DNA of 64,000 nt from Desulfobacter vibrioformis DSM 8776 (GTDB lineage: Bacteria; Desulfobacterota; Desulfobacteria; Desulfobacterales; Desulfobacteraceae). The stretch covers positions 1 through 64,000 of the forward strand of contig NZ_KN050796.1 in NCBI RefSeq assembly GCF_000745975.1, read 5' to 3'. The notes under the pieces are model-generated. The model had not been told where the DNA came from, did not search any database, and worked only from the letters and a program-made list of their open reading frames with translations. Shown here one piece after another: positions 45,937 through 54,040 of the stretch (positions are counted from its first letter, which is position 1; each line of letters opens with the position of its first letter). Both the position numbers and the translations under genes were made by a program.

Positions 45937-47306
45937 CAATCGCGTACAAAATACTCATTGTTGACGATGACCCCAGTATCCTGGAAGTTTTGGATGCAAG
46001 GCTGTCTGCATCCAATTTCAAGGTCTTGAAAGCAAGGGATACGGCAGGGGCTGAACAGATACTCAAAACCCAGAAAGGCATAGATCTTCTGGTTTCAGAT
46101 ATAAAAATGCCGGGAAAAAGCGGAATGGAACTGTTCACGGATATCCGTAAGTTTATGCCGGATCTGCCGGTGATTTTTCTGACAGCCTACGGCACCATAC
46201 CAGATGCTGTGGACGCTATAAAACTGGGCGCTGCCGATTATATTTCCAAGCCCTTTGACGGCCTGGAGCTGATTAAAAAAATCAATGCCATAATGGCCCT
46301 GCGCGGCGCAGGTGCAGGTGTTGGAATTGGAACAGAAGCTATGCCCCTGGTTGAAAACGGGTTCTACTGGGGAAAATCCGCTGCCATGAAGCATCTTTAC
46401 ACCATGGTGAAAAAGGTGGCTGTCACCCAGGTTAACGTGCTCATTCTTGGGGAGAGCGGGGTGGGTAAGGAATGTATTGCCGGATGTATTCACAAAAACA
46501 GTCCTAGGAAAGAACAGCCTTACATGGTCGTGGACTGCGGGTCAACGCCGGCAGGTATCCTTGAAAGTGAATTGTTCGGCCACCTGAAAGGGGCGTTTAC
46601 CCATGCCATCAAGGACAAGGTAGGGCTTATCCAGGCTGCGGACTCCGGCACCCTTTTTCTGGATGAGATCGGCAATATCTCCCATGATATGCAATGCCGC
46701 CTGTTAAGATTTCTGGAGGATAAAAAAATCCGGCAGGTGGGTGCGGTAAAAGAGGCGTTTGTGGACTGCCGGGTGATTGCAGCGACCAACGCGGATCTTG
46801 CCCAGGCCATTGAAGCGGGAAGCTTCCGCCAGGATCTGTACTACCGGCTTAAGGGAATCACCCTGACCATTCCGCCTTTGCGGGAGCGAAAGGAGGATAT
46901 TTATCCTTTGGCCGGTATTTGTGCTGACCGCTATGCCCAGGCACACGGCATAGACCGGTTGCGTATTTCCGATGCTGCTGTCAAAGTGCTGGAAGAACAT
47001 CCCTGGCCCGGTAATGTCCGGGAGCTGAAAAACACCATTGAAGCCGGGGCGGTTCTGTGCCGAAACCAGGTGATTGAACCATGGGATCTTCAGGTTGAAA
47101 ACATCAGGGAAAATGCGGTGCTGACTGCAGACCTGTCAGATTCCCAGGATTTTTCCATTGAACAGAGTGAAAAGGATACCATTATAAGGGCCCTGAAAAA
47201 GTCAAGGGGAGTTCAAAAAGATGCAGCTGATCTTCTGGGTATCAGCAAACGGGCCATGCATTATAAAGTCAGAAAATACGATATCGACCCCATAGCCTAT
47301 AAATAA
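45933..47306 (+). CDS. Sigma-54-dependent response regulator, GlrR/QseF-like
   Basis: Receiver domain (1-120) with Asp in LLVSDIKMPGKSG and lysine in YISKPF; AAA+ domain (about 135-365) with Walker A GESGVGKE, Walker B GTLFLDEIGNI and arginine-finger region FRQDLYYRL; Fis-type HTH at the C-terminus (VQKDAADLLGISKRAMHYKV). The sigma-54-contacting loop reads GAFTHA in place of GAFTGA. It should activate sigma-54 promoters after phosphorylation by the kinase two genes upstream. 457 residues. Confidence 0.93.
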   Translation: MTIAYKILIVDDDPSILEVLDARLSASNFKVLKARDTAGAEQILKTQKGIDLLVSDIKMPGKSGMELFTDIRKFMPDLPVIFLTAYGTIPDAVDAIKLGAADYISKPFDGLELIKKINAIMALRGAGAGVGIGTEAMPLVENGFYWGKSAAMKHLYTMVKKVAVTQVNVLILGESGVGKECIAGCIHKNSPRKEQPYMVVDCGSTPAGILESELFGHLKGAFTHAIKDKVGLIQAADSGTLFLDEIGNISHDMQCRLLRFLEDKKIRQVGAVKEAFVDCRVIAATNADLAQAIEAGSFRQDLYYRLKGITLTIPPLRERKEDIYPLAGICADRYAQAHGIDRLRISDAAVKVLEEHPWPGNVRELKNTIEAGAVLCRNQVIEPWDLQVENIRENAVLTADLSDSQDFSIEQSEKDTIIRALKKSRGVQKDAADLLGISKRAMHYKVRKYDIDPIAYK

Positions 47307-47547
47307 AGTATAAAAGCGTCATCTTCTGCATCCTGTTTTTTAAACTGCCATTTCCCAAAGTGTGAAGTAGCGGGGCGCAATTCTCGTAACTTTACAGTCA
47401 TGATCGAATCCGAAAATCGACCCGGCCGCACTAATCCGCGATGAGCCAGGATGGGGCCTTGTGCGAAAATTTTAATGAAAGCATCACTGTTTCCTAATAT
47501 TTAAGGGGTAGGATGCAAAATTATTAATTTTTACCAAGGGCAGATCC
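47307..47547. other. Non-coding region, no element recognised
   Basis: A 241-base gap. A TAGCGGGG stretch and a GGATGGGGCC stretch recall parts of c-di-GMP-I riboswitches, but the rest of the aptamer is absent. No clear terminator for the upstream operon was found. Confidence 0.4.
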
Positions 47548-47697
47548 ATGGAACAAAATGATAACCGTCGAATTTCTCGGGCAGTCTGGGATCTTGATTG
47601 TTCGTTCATTTACAATCAGAGATCCTATGGCTGTTGCATCCGCAATTTCAGTCTGACCGGACTGTTGATTGAAGCCCGTGAGTCTGTATTTCCATAA
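47548..47697 (+). CDS. 49-residue PilZ-like fragment
   Basis: The short frame starts MEQNDNRRISRAVWDLDCSF and contains RNFSLTGLLIEA. PilZ domains begin with an RRxxR motif that binds c-di-GMP and carry a D/NxSxxG motif about 30 residues on; here RRISR and NFSLTG sit with the right spacing, but the beta barrel stops after residue 49. It is either the remnant of a longer gene or a mini-PilZ. No clear ribosome site. It precedes the CheX gene by 27 bases. Confidence 0.45.
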   Translation: MEQNDNRRISRAVWDLDCSFIYNQRSYGCCIRNFSLTGLLIEARESVFP

Positions 47698-47724
47698 TGA
47701 TCAACTTTTACGGAGACTTTTTGT

Positions 47725-48603
47725 ATGTTTAATAAATATTTTGGGAATTATATTCTGACCCGAAAAATTCTGACACCCGGGCAGCTAAAACAAGTACTTT
47801 CAAAGCAGGCGTCCATCCGGGTGAAGCTGGGAATTCTGGCCATTGAGGCAGGCGTAATGACCTCATTCCAGGTGAACCGGGTCCACAAGCTTCAGACCCT
47901 TCAGGATAGACGGTTCGGAGAGATTGCCGTCAGCGAGGGGTTCCTGACGGAGGGCATGCTCTCCGAGCTGCTGGACAGGCAAAAAACCTCCCAGATTACG
48001 CTGGGCCAGATATTGGTGGATGAGGGACTGCTGGATTACGGGGAATACGAGAGCCTGCTGGCAGATTATCAAAAGGATGCCGGATTCAGCGACCAGGAAA
48101 TCCAAATTCTAAAAAGTAATAATACCGACGCCATTGTCAGTCTGTTCATTGATATGGAAAAAACCGGCGTGGTTAAGTTGTTTTCCGAATACATTGAATT
48201 GTTTGTCAGAAACATCATCCGGTTTATCGACCGGGATGTGATCATTTCCAAACCTTATCAGGCAGACACCTATTGTTTTAAACATTATGCCGGCCAGCAG
48301 ATCACAGGGGACCATGCTATTAGCACAGGCATCAGCGCAGATGATCCGGTTTTTACAAAATTTGCCAGTATCTATGCCCAGGAGTCTTTGACCGGTGTGG
48401 ATGAGATGGCCAGGGATGCCATTGGCGAGTTCATGAACAGCCAGAACGGGCTGTTTGTCTCAAACCTGTACCATAAAAATATAAATTGCGATTTAGCCCC
48501 TCAACAATATCAGACAAACAGCACCATTGAAAAACGAAACCAGTTGTTTGTCGCGCCCTGTGAATTGAGCTTTGGTAAAATTGAAATTGTATTTAATATC
48601 TAA
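47725..48603 (+). CDS. CheX-type phosphatase fused to MshEN-like repeats
   Basis: The N-terminal 115 residues have three helical units of the kind found in GspE/MshE N-domains (ILTPGQLKQVLSKQ; FGEIAVSEGFLTEGMLSELLDRQ; LGQILVDEGLLDYGEYESLL), a fold that in MshE binds c-di-GMP. The C-terminal half (about 135-292) is CheX-like and carries the CheC/CheX/FliY phosphatase pattern: Asp231-x3-Glu235-x2-Asn238-x20-Pro259. It should dephosphorylate a receiver, probably the CheY encoded 17 bases downstream. GGAGA precedes the ATG. Confidence 0.85.
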   Translation: MFNKYFGNYILTRKILTPGQLKQVLSKQASIRVKLGILAIEAGVMTSFQVNRVHKLQTLQDRRFGEIAVSEGFLTEGMLSELLDRQKTSQITLGQILVDEGLLDYGEYESLLADYQKDAGFSDQEIQILKSNNTDAIVSLFIDMEKTGVVKLFSEYIELFVRNIIRFIDRDVIISKPYQADTYCFKHYAGQQITGDHAISTGISADDPVFTKFASIYAQESLTGVDEMARDAIGEFMNSQNGLFVSNLYHKNINCDLAPQQYQTNSTIEKRNQLFVAPCELSFGKIEIVFNI

Positions 48604-48619
48604 CTTGTGAGGAAAAAGA

Positions 48620-48985
48620 ATGGCCAATATATTAATTGTCGATGATTCAGGCATGTCCAGAAAAAAACTGAAAACCATCCTTGAAAACGGCAGCCATACT
48701 GTGGTGGGAGAAGCCCAGGACGGATTGGAAGGGATTGAACAATTTAAAACCCTGGCCCCTGATCTGGTGACCCTGGATGTGACAATGCCCAACATGGACG
48801 GTATTTCCTGTTTGGAATCTTTGCTGGCAATAGATGAAGATGCCAGGGTGGTGATGATTTCCGCTTTGGGCAAAGGCGATACCATGCTGGAGGCCTTAAA
48901 CCTCGGGGCCGCCAATTATATTACCAAGCCTTTTGAAGCTGAACAGGTATTAAACGCCATTTCTGATGCATTAAATATGGATTAA
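48620..48985 (+). CDS. CheY-like single-domain response regulator
   Basis: 121 residues, receiver only. Asp8 and Asp9 in IVDDSG, phosphoacceptor Asp53 in TLDVTMPNMDG, serine in MISALG and lysine in YITKPF are all present. It lies between the CheX-type phosphatase and the CheA-like kinase, so it is probably the shared phosphorylation target of both. GAGGAA precedes the ATG. Confidence 0.93.
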   Translation: MANILIVDDSGMSRKKLKTILENGSHTVVGEAQDGLEGIEQFKTLAPDLVTLDVTMPNMDGISCLESLLAIDEDARVVMISALGKGDTMLEALNLGAANYITKPFEAEQVLNAISDALNMD

Positions 48986-49090
48986 AACAAAGCCCGTGTT
49001 TGCATACGGCCCGGACCTGTCCATACCGGGACCGACAGCTGCCCGTGACAAGCGCTGCCGGCCTATAATGCCAGGTTCTGGAGAAAAATC

Positions 49091-51052
49091 ATGAAAGAAA
49101 CAATCGCCAGTCTTGTGGAGACGGTGCGCGTATTTTCCATCAAAGAGCCGGGAAACGCGATACACCAGCATTTCGAAGACAATCCCGCATCAAACGGTAT
49201 TGTGGTGATGGATAATGACGGGGTGCCGGCAGGTCTTGTGATGAGAACCCATTTTTACCAGATGATCGGCACCCAGTTCGGGTTTTCCATTTATATGAAC
49301 CGGCCGGTTGAACTATTGATGAAACGCCAGATCCTTTGCCTTGACATTGAACTGGACCTGGCCCAGTTCGGGTTTCAGACCATGAACCGGCAGGAAGATG
49401 ATGTCTACGATTATGTGCTGATCATGAAACAGGGGATATTTTGCGGTATCGTCAGCATCAGTAATTTTTTGATGACCATGTCTGAAATGAAGCAACGCCA
49501 GATTGAGTTGCTCAATTCCCAGCAGAAAATTCTTGAACAGGCACATATCCAGGAACAGGCCCTGCGCAGGGAAATTGAGATCAAAAACAGATCCATTAAA
49601 AAATTGCTGGATAATGCAGACCAGGGATTTTTGTCTTTTCAGCAGGATTTGCGTATCTATGAAGAATACAGCAGCGTTTGCGATGATATCTTTGACCGGA
49701 AAATCGCCCACCTGAATTTTGGCTGTTTAATGGAACCCTTTCTGGATGAAAAACAGCATGGGTTATTGATCAATACCCTGAAAAGTTTGTTCCGCCAAAA
49801 AAACAAAGCCCGGGCCAAGGTGTTTTTGTCCCTGTTGCCCAGCGAGTTCAGGGCCGGCAATCGGTATATCAATATCCGTTATAAAATTATTGCGTTTGAA
49901 GAGAACCGGATTTTAATGGTGATCTTAACGGATATCACGGATAAAAAAGCCCTGGAGAAAAAACAGGACCAGGAAAAAAACAACATAAAATTGGTTCTGT
50001 CCGCCATTCAAAGCAGGGCAGAGATCCGTGATGCAGTGGCAGATGCCCGCAGATTTTTTTCCCGGGAGGCAGCCGGTTTACTCGGGCAGGACCGGCCCGT
50101 CCAGGAGATGGTCAAGGACCTGTTCCGGGAGGTGCATACCATGAAAGGCGACTTTGCCCTGCGCCAGATGCACGATACCGCATTAAACCTGCACAGTTTG
50201 GAAGACCGGTTGTCCGTGATGATGGAATTTCCGGAGGGCCGGAGCGTCAACCGCCTGAAAGCATTTTTGGAAACCATCTGTTTTGACCGGATGGTCAAAA
50301 AGGATCTGGACGTGATTCACGATTTTATGGGGGCGACCTTCCTTGAATCCGACAACCGGATCAATATTAATGCCCACCGTATAGAAGCCCTGGTTGATGC
50401 GGTTGCAAACCGGTTTTCAGGGGAAGACCGGCAGTTTTTGGTCCATCACATCAATGAATTGACCTGGCCGTCCTTAAACGGGATACTGACCGGTTACAAC
50501 GACTATATCCAGATTCTGGCCCTGAAACTGGGAAAATCCATCGGGGGATTCACGGTTACAGGGGATAACGTGTATATCGACCGCAGCCGGTATGCAGGGT
50601 TTCTTAAAACCATTATCCACATGTTCAGGAATATTGTGGACCACGGCATTGAGAAGCCTGAAGACCGGTCGGAAAAAGGCAAGGATGAAACCGGCCGGAT
50701 TCAATGTGAAATTCTGAAACAGGATACCTGTTTTACCCTGACCATATCTGACGACGGCAAAGGCATTGACCCGGACCAGATCGCCCGGATTGCCGTTGAA
50801 AAAGGCATTTATTCCACCGCCCGGGTTTCAGCCCTGTCCCGGTCCGAAATCATCAATACCATTTTTATGGATTCCTTTTCCACCAAACAACAGGTGAATA
50901 TGCTTTCGGGCAGAGGCGTTGGCCTTGCCGCCCTCAGGGGCGAAATTGAGGCCCTGGGCGGTTCAATTAAAGTGGATGCGGTTACGGATTACGGCACCTG
51001 CTTCACCATTGTCCTGCCGGACACAGCGACCAAAAATTCAAGACAGGATTAA
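49091..51052 (+). CDS. CheA-like kinase with CBS-like and PAS-like input, lacking the CheW-binding domain
   Basis: 653 residues. Residues 20-130 look like a CBS pair (GIVVMDNDGVPAGLVMRTHF; VYDYVLIMKQGIFCGIVSISNF); a coiled coil and a PAS-like domain follow (about 135-285, ending ILTDITDKKALEKK). An Hpt-type domain has His349 in REVHTMKGDF. The kinase domain is of CheA type: MFRNIVDHGIEKPEDR, ISDDGKGIDPDQI and MDSFSTKQQVNMLSGRGVGL. The protein ends there: the P5 regulatory domain that binds CheW and receptors is missing, so control is probably through its own N-terminal sensors. Confidence 0.88.
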   Translation: MKETIASLVETVRVFSIKEPGNAIHQHFEDNPASNGIVVMDNDGVPAGLVMRTHFYQMIGTQFGFSIYMNRPVELLMKRQILCLDIELDLAQFGFQTMNRQEDDVYDYVLIMKQGIFCGIVSISNFLMTMSEMKQRQIELLNSQQKILEQAHIQEQALRREIEIKNRSIKKLLDNADQGFLSFQQDLRIYEEYSSVCDDIFDRKIAHLNFGCLMEPFLDEKQHGLLINTLKSLFRQKNKARAKVFLSLLPSEFRAGNRYINIRYKIIAFEENRILMVILTDITDKKALEKKQDQEKNNIKLVLSAIQSRAEIRDAVADARRFFSREAAGLLGQDRPVQEMVKDLFREVHTMKGDFALRQMHDTALNLHSLEDRLSVMMEFPEGRSVNRLKAFLETICFDRMVKKDLDVIHDFMGATFLESDNRININAHRIEALVDAVANRFSGEDRQFLVHHINELTWPSLNGILTGYNDYIQILALKLGKSIGGFTVTGDNVYIDRSRYAGFLKTIIHMFRNIVDHGIEKPEDRSEKGKDETGRIQCEILKQDTCFTLTISDDGKGIDPDQIARIAVEKGIYSTARVSALSRSEIINTIFMDSFSTKQQVNMLSGRGVGLAALRGEIEALGGSIKVDAVTDYGTCFTIVLPDTATKNSRQD

Positions 51053-51948
51053 CAGGCTACGGTTAACTGATTCCGGCCGTTTTCCTTGGAAAGGTACAAT
51101 GCTTTATCCGTGCGTTTGATAAATGAGGTCACGTCTTCACCCCTGACAATTTGTGCCGCACCGATACTTATGGTCACAGAGACCTGCACACCGTTTTCCG
51201 GTGTGAACACAGCGTTTTGGACATTCTCCCTGATGCGGTTACCCACCAGACAGGCTTGTTTTAACTCTGTTTCCGGTAAAAGCACGGCAAATTCCTCACC
51301 GCCGTAACGGTAGGCGGAATCCATACTTCGCAGGCAGGAAGAAATGATCCTGCCCATGCTCATCAGTACCTTATCGCCTTCCATATGCCCCCAGGTATCG
51401 TTGTATTTTTTAAAAAAATCGATATCCAGCAGGAGAAGTGACAAGTCCCTGGAGTAGCGCTGGAAACGTTTGATCTCCTGCTTGATCTGATGAAAAAACT
51501 GCCGGGAATTGAACAGGCCTGTTAACCCGTCGGTGATGGCCAGCTGCTTCATATCTTCTAACAGCCTATTCCTTTCCTTTTTAAATGCAGCTTCTTTGAG
51601 CATCCGTTTGATTCTTAAATCCAGCTCTTCAAAACGGAAGGGCTTGAAGATGAAATCGCTGGCCCCGGCATTAATAGCCTCTTCATAGGAATAATCAGCA
51701 GAATACCCGGTCATGACCATGACATCAATGTCGTACTGTTTCCGGATCAGTCGGGTCAGTTCAAGTCCGTCCATTCCCTGCATCATGATATCCGTTAAAA
51801 CAATATCAGGCTGGAAAGTTTTCAAAATCTCAATGGCCTGGAATGCATTTTCAGCACTTTTAACCTCATAGGTCATCAGTGTTAAAAATTCTTCCACAGA
51901 TTCCTTAATTGCTATATCATCATCAACAATGAGTATGGCATGGGCCAT
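51049..51948 (-). CDS. Response regulator with diguanylate cyclase (GGDEF) output
   Basis: Receiver domain with Asp in VLTDIMMQGMDG and lysine in FIFKPF, then a GGDEF domain whose active site reads RYGGEEFAVLLP, the functional GGEEF variant. An RxxD inhibitory site (RSMD) lies five residues before it, so c-di-GMP feedback is expected. The ATG at 51948 (MAHAILIVDDD) has GGAGA upstream; an earlier start would add 23 residues. It converges on the CheA-like gene with a 4-base overlap of ends and may receive phosphate from it. Confidence 0.93.
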   Translation of the reverse strand: MAHAILIVDDDIAIKESVEEFLTLMTYEVKSAENAFQAIEILKTFQPDIVLTDIMMQGMDGLELTRLIRKQYDIDVMVMTGYSADYSYEEAINAGASDFIFKPFRFEELDLRIKRMLKEAAFKKERNRLLEDMKQLAITDGLTGLFNSRQFFHQIKQEIKRFQRYSRDLSLLLLDIDFFKKYNDTWGHMEGDKVLMSMGRIISSCLRSMDSAYRYGGEEFAVLLPETELKQACLVGNRIRENVQNAVFTPENGVQVSVTISIGAAQIVRGEDVTSFIKRTDKALYLSKENGRNQLTVAC

Positions 51949-52010
51949 GAGTTTCTCCGGCATAATCAGGTATAAAAGACAAAATAGAACGCCTTGAATG
52001 GCGGCTTTTC

Positions 52011-52039
52011 TTGACACTGTAAATTACAATTGATAAATG
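52011..52039 (+). promoter_or_regulatory. Candidate promoter for lepA
   Basis: TTGACA at 52011-52016, 17 bases, then TAAATG at 52034-52039, about 55 bases before the lepA start. The -35 is perfect, the -10 weak. The region 51949-52094 is AT-rich and lies between divergent genes. Confidence 0.35.
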
Positions 52040-52094
52040 TATAGCCTTATTATATAGATACACCTTTTTTGTCAACGCTTAGTTTGGAGTCTAA

Positions 52095-53897
52095 TTGAAA
52101 TACGATCCTCGGCATATTAGAAATTTTTCTATTATTGCGCATATTGACCATGGTAAATCCACCTTGTCTGACCGGCTGATCCAGCTATCCGGTATTATAG
52201 AAGATCGGGACATGAAAGAGCAGATTCTGGACTCCATGGATATTGAGCGGGAACGGGGAATTACCATAAAATCCCAGACCGTATCCCTTCCCTATACAGC
52301 ACCGGACGGCAGCAAGTTTCTGCTTAATCTCATTGATACACCGGGGCATGTGGATTTTTCCTACGAGGTATCAAGGGCACTTGCTTCCTGTGAAGGGGCC
52401 TTGATACTGGCCGACGCATCCCAGGGGGTAGAGGCCCAGACCCTTGCCAACCTCTACCTGGCCATGGAACATGACCTTGAGATCCTTCCGATCATCAATA
52501 AAATTGACCTGCCATCGGCAGAAATTGAGTGGGTTAAAAACCAGATTGATGAAGACCTGGGTCTTGACAGTGAACAGGCACTTCTTGTGTCGGCAAAAAA
52601 GGGAACAGGGGTTGATAAAATTTTCCAAGCCGTTGTTGACAGGATACCCGGGCCCACCGTGGAAAACACAGGCGCATTCAAGGCCCTGATATTTGACTCT
52701 CACTATGATGCGTTCAGGGGTGTGATCATTCATTTCAGGATCTTTGAGGGAAGTATCCAAAAAGGGGACCGGATACAGTTCATGTCCAATAATGCCATCT
52801 ACAAGGTTGAAGAGGTGGGACTGTTTCAGATCAAACGTAATCCCCAGCAAAGTCTTGAGGCGGGTCAGGTTGGGTATTTTATTGCAGGGATAAAGCTGAT
52901 ATCCGATGTTAGAATCGGTGATACCGTGACCATGCCGGACAAAAGATGCGATAAAGCACTGGGCGGTTTCAGGGAGCCTACGCCTGTGGTGTTCTCTTCC
53001 ATGTATCCGGTGGCTGCCGACGATTATGGGGAACTGACCGAGGCCCTGGAAAAACTCAAGCTGAATGATGCCTCCCTGATTTATGAAAAGGATTCATCTT
53101 CAGCTCTGGGGTTCGGGTACCGCTGCGGGTTTCTGGGGCTTTTACACCTCGAAGTGGTTCAGGAACGCCTGGAGCGGGAATATGATATTTCACTGATTTT
53201 AACCTCACCTTCGGTCCGGTATGAAGTCACCTATGTCTCAGGGGAAGTTAAGATCATTGATAACCCAACCGAATATCCTGATCCCACAGAAATCAGATGT
53301 GTCAGGGAACCCATTATCAACGCCTCCATCATTATACCGGATAAATATATGGGCAATGTCATGCAGGTCTGCCATGAATTTCGGGGAGTCAGTACCAATT
53401 ATCAGTATCTGACCTCCAACCGCATGGAAATGAAATTTATCCTGCCTTTGGCCGAGGTGGTTTATGAATTTTATGACCGGCTTAAAAGTGTGACCCAGGG
53501 CTATGGTTCCTTTGATTATGTAATTGCAGGCTACCAGGAAACCAATCTTGTGAAACTGGATTTTCTCATAAACGCGGAACGCGTGGATGCGCTTTCCATG
53601 CTGATTCACCGGGACAAGGCAGAGACCAAGGCAAGGGCTGCCTGCAAAAAACTGCGTGAAGAAATCCCAAGGCAACAGTTTAAAATACCCATCCAGGGCG
53701 CCATTGGCGGTAAGATTATTGCCAGGGAAACCATTTCCGCCTATCGCAAAGATGTAACAGCCAAATGTTATGGCGGCGATATTTCAAGAAAGCGCAAACT
53801 TTTGGAAAAACAGAAAAAAGGCAAAAAAAGAATGAAGATGGTGGGATCTGTGGAGATCCCCCAGTCAGCATTCCTGTCTGTCTTGAAGTCGGATTAA
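52095..53897 (+). CDS. lepA: Elongation factor 4 (LepA)
   Basis: A ribosome-bound GTPase that acts on stalled or back-translocated ribosomes. G1 AHIDHGKSTL, switch region RERGITIK, G3 DTPGHVDF, G4 NKIDLP and the LepA-specific C-terminus (KAETKARAACKKLREEIPRQQF; KMVGSVEIPQ) are all present in 600 residues. Translation starts at a TTG (KYDPRHIRNF follows) with TTTGGAG 5 bases upstream. Confidence 0.97.
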   Translation: MKYDPRHIRNFSIIAHIDHGKSTLSDRLIQLSGIIEDRDMKEQILDSMDIERERGITIKSQTVSLPYTAPDGSKFLLNLIDTPGHVDFSYEVSRALASCEGALILADASQGVEAQTLANLYLAMEHDLEILPIINKIDLPSAEIEWVKNQIDEDLGLDSEQALLVSAKKGTGVDKIFQAVVDRIPGPTVENTGAFKALIFDSHYDAFRGVIIHFRIFEGSIQKGDRIQFMSNNAIYKVEEVGLFQIKRNPQQSLEAGQVGYFIAGIKLISDVRIGDTVTMPDKRCDKALGGFREPTPVVFSSMYPVAADDYGELTEALEKLKLNDASLIYEKDSSSALGFGYRCGFLGLLHLEVVQERLEREYDISLILTSPSVRYEVTYVSGEVKIIDNPTEYPDPTEIRCVREPIINASIIIPDKYMGNVMQVCHEFRGVSTNYQYLTSNRMEMKFILPLAEVVYEFYDRLKSVTQGYGSFDYVIAGYQETNLVKLDFLINAERVDALSMLIHRDKAETKARAACKKLREEIPRQQFKIPIQGAIGGKIIARETISAYRKDVTAKCYGGDISRKRKLLEKQKKGKKRMKMVGSVEIPQSAFLSVLKSD

Positions 53898-54040
53898 ATT
53901 GGGGCCAGGATATGGGCGAATAATATACATCGCCCCCACAGGCTTGTCTTTTCAATATTCTAAAAGATCTGCTGATGGCGGTTTAGTCGCGTAGTTTTTT
54001 GGGTGCCGCATTTATCATATACAGTATAGGAAAAATTGCC

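Noticed and set aside
47330-47470. Possible c-di-GMP-I riboswitch ahead of the PilZ-like fragment
   Set aside because: Only isolated GGGG-containing pieces fit; the conserved GGCAAACC and GACGCAAAG parts are missing.
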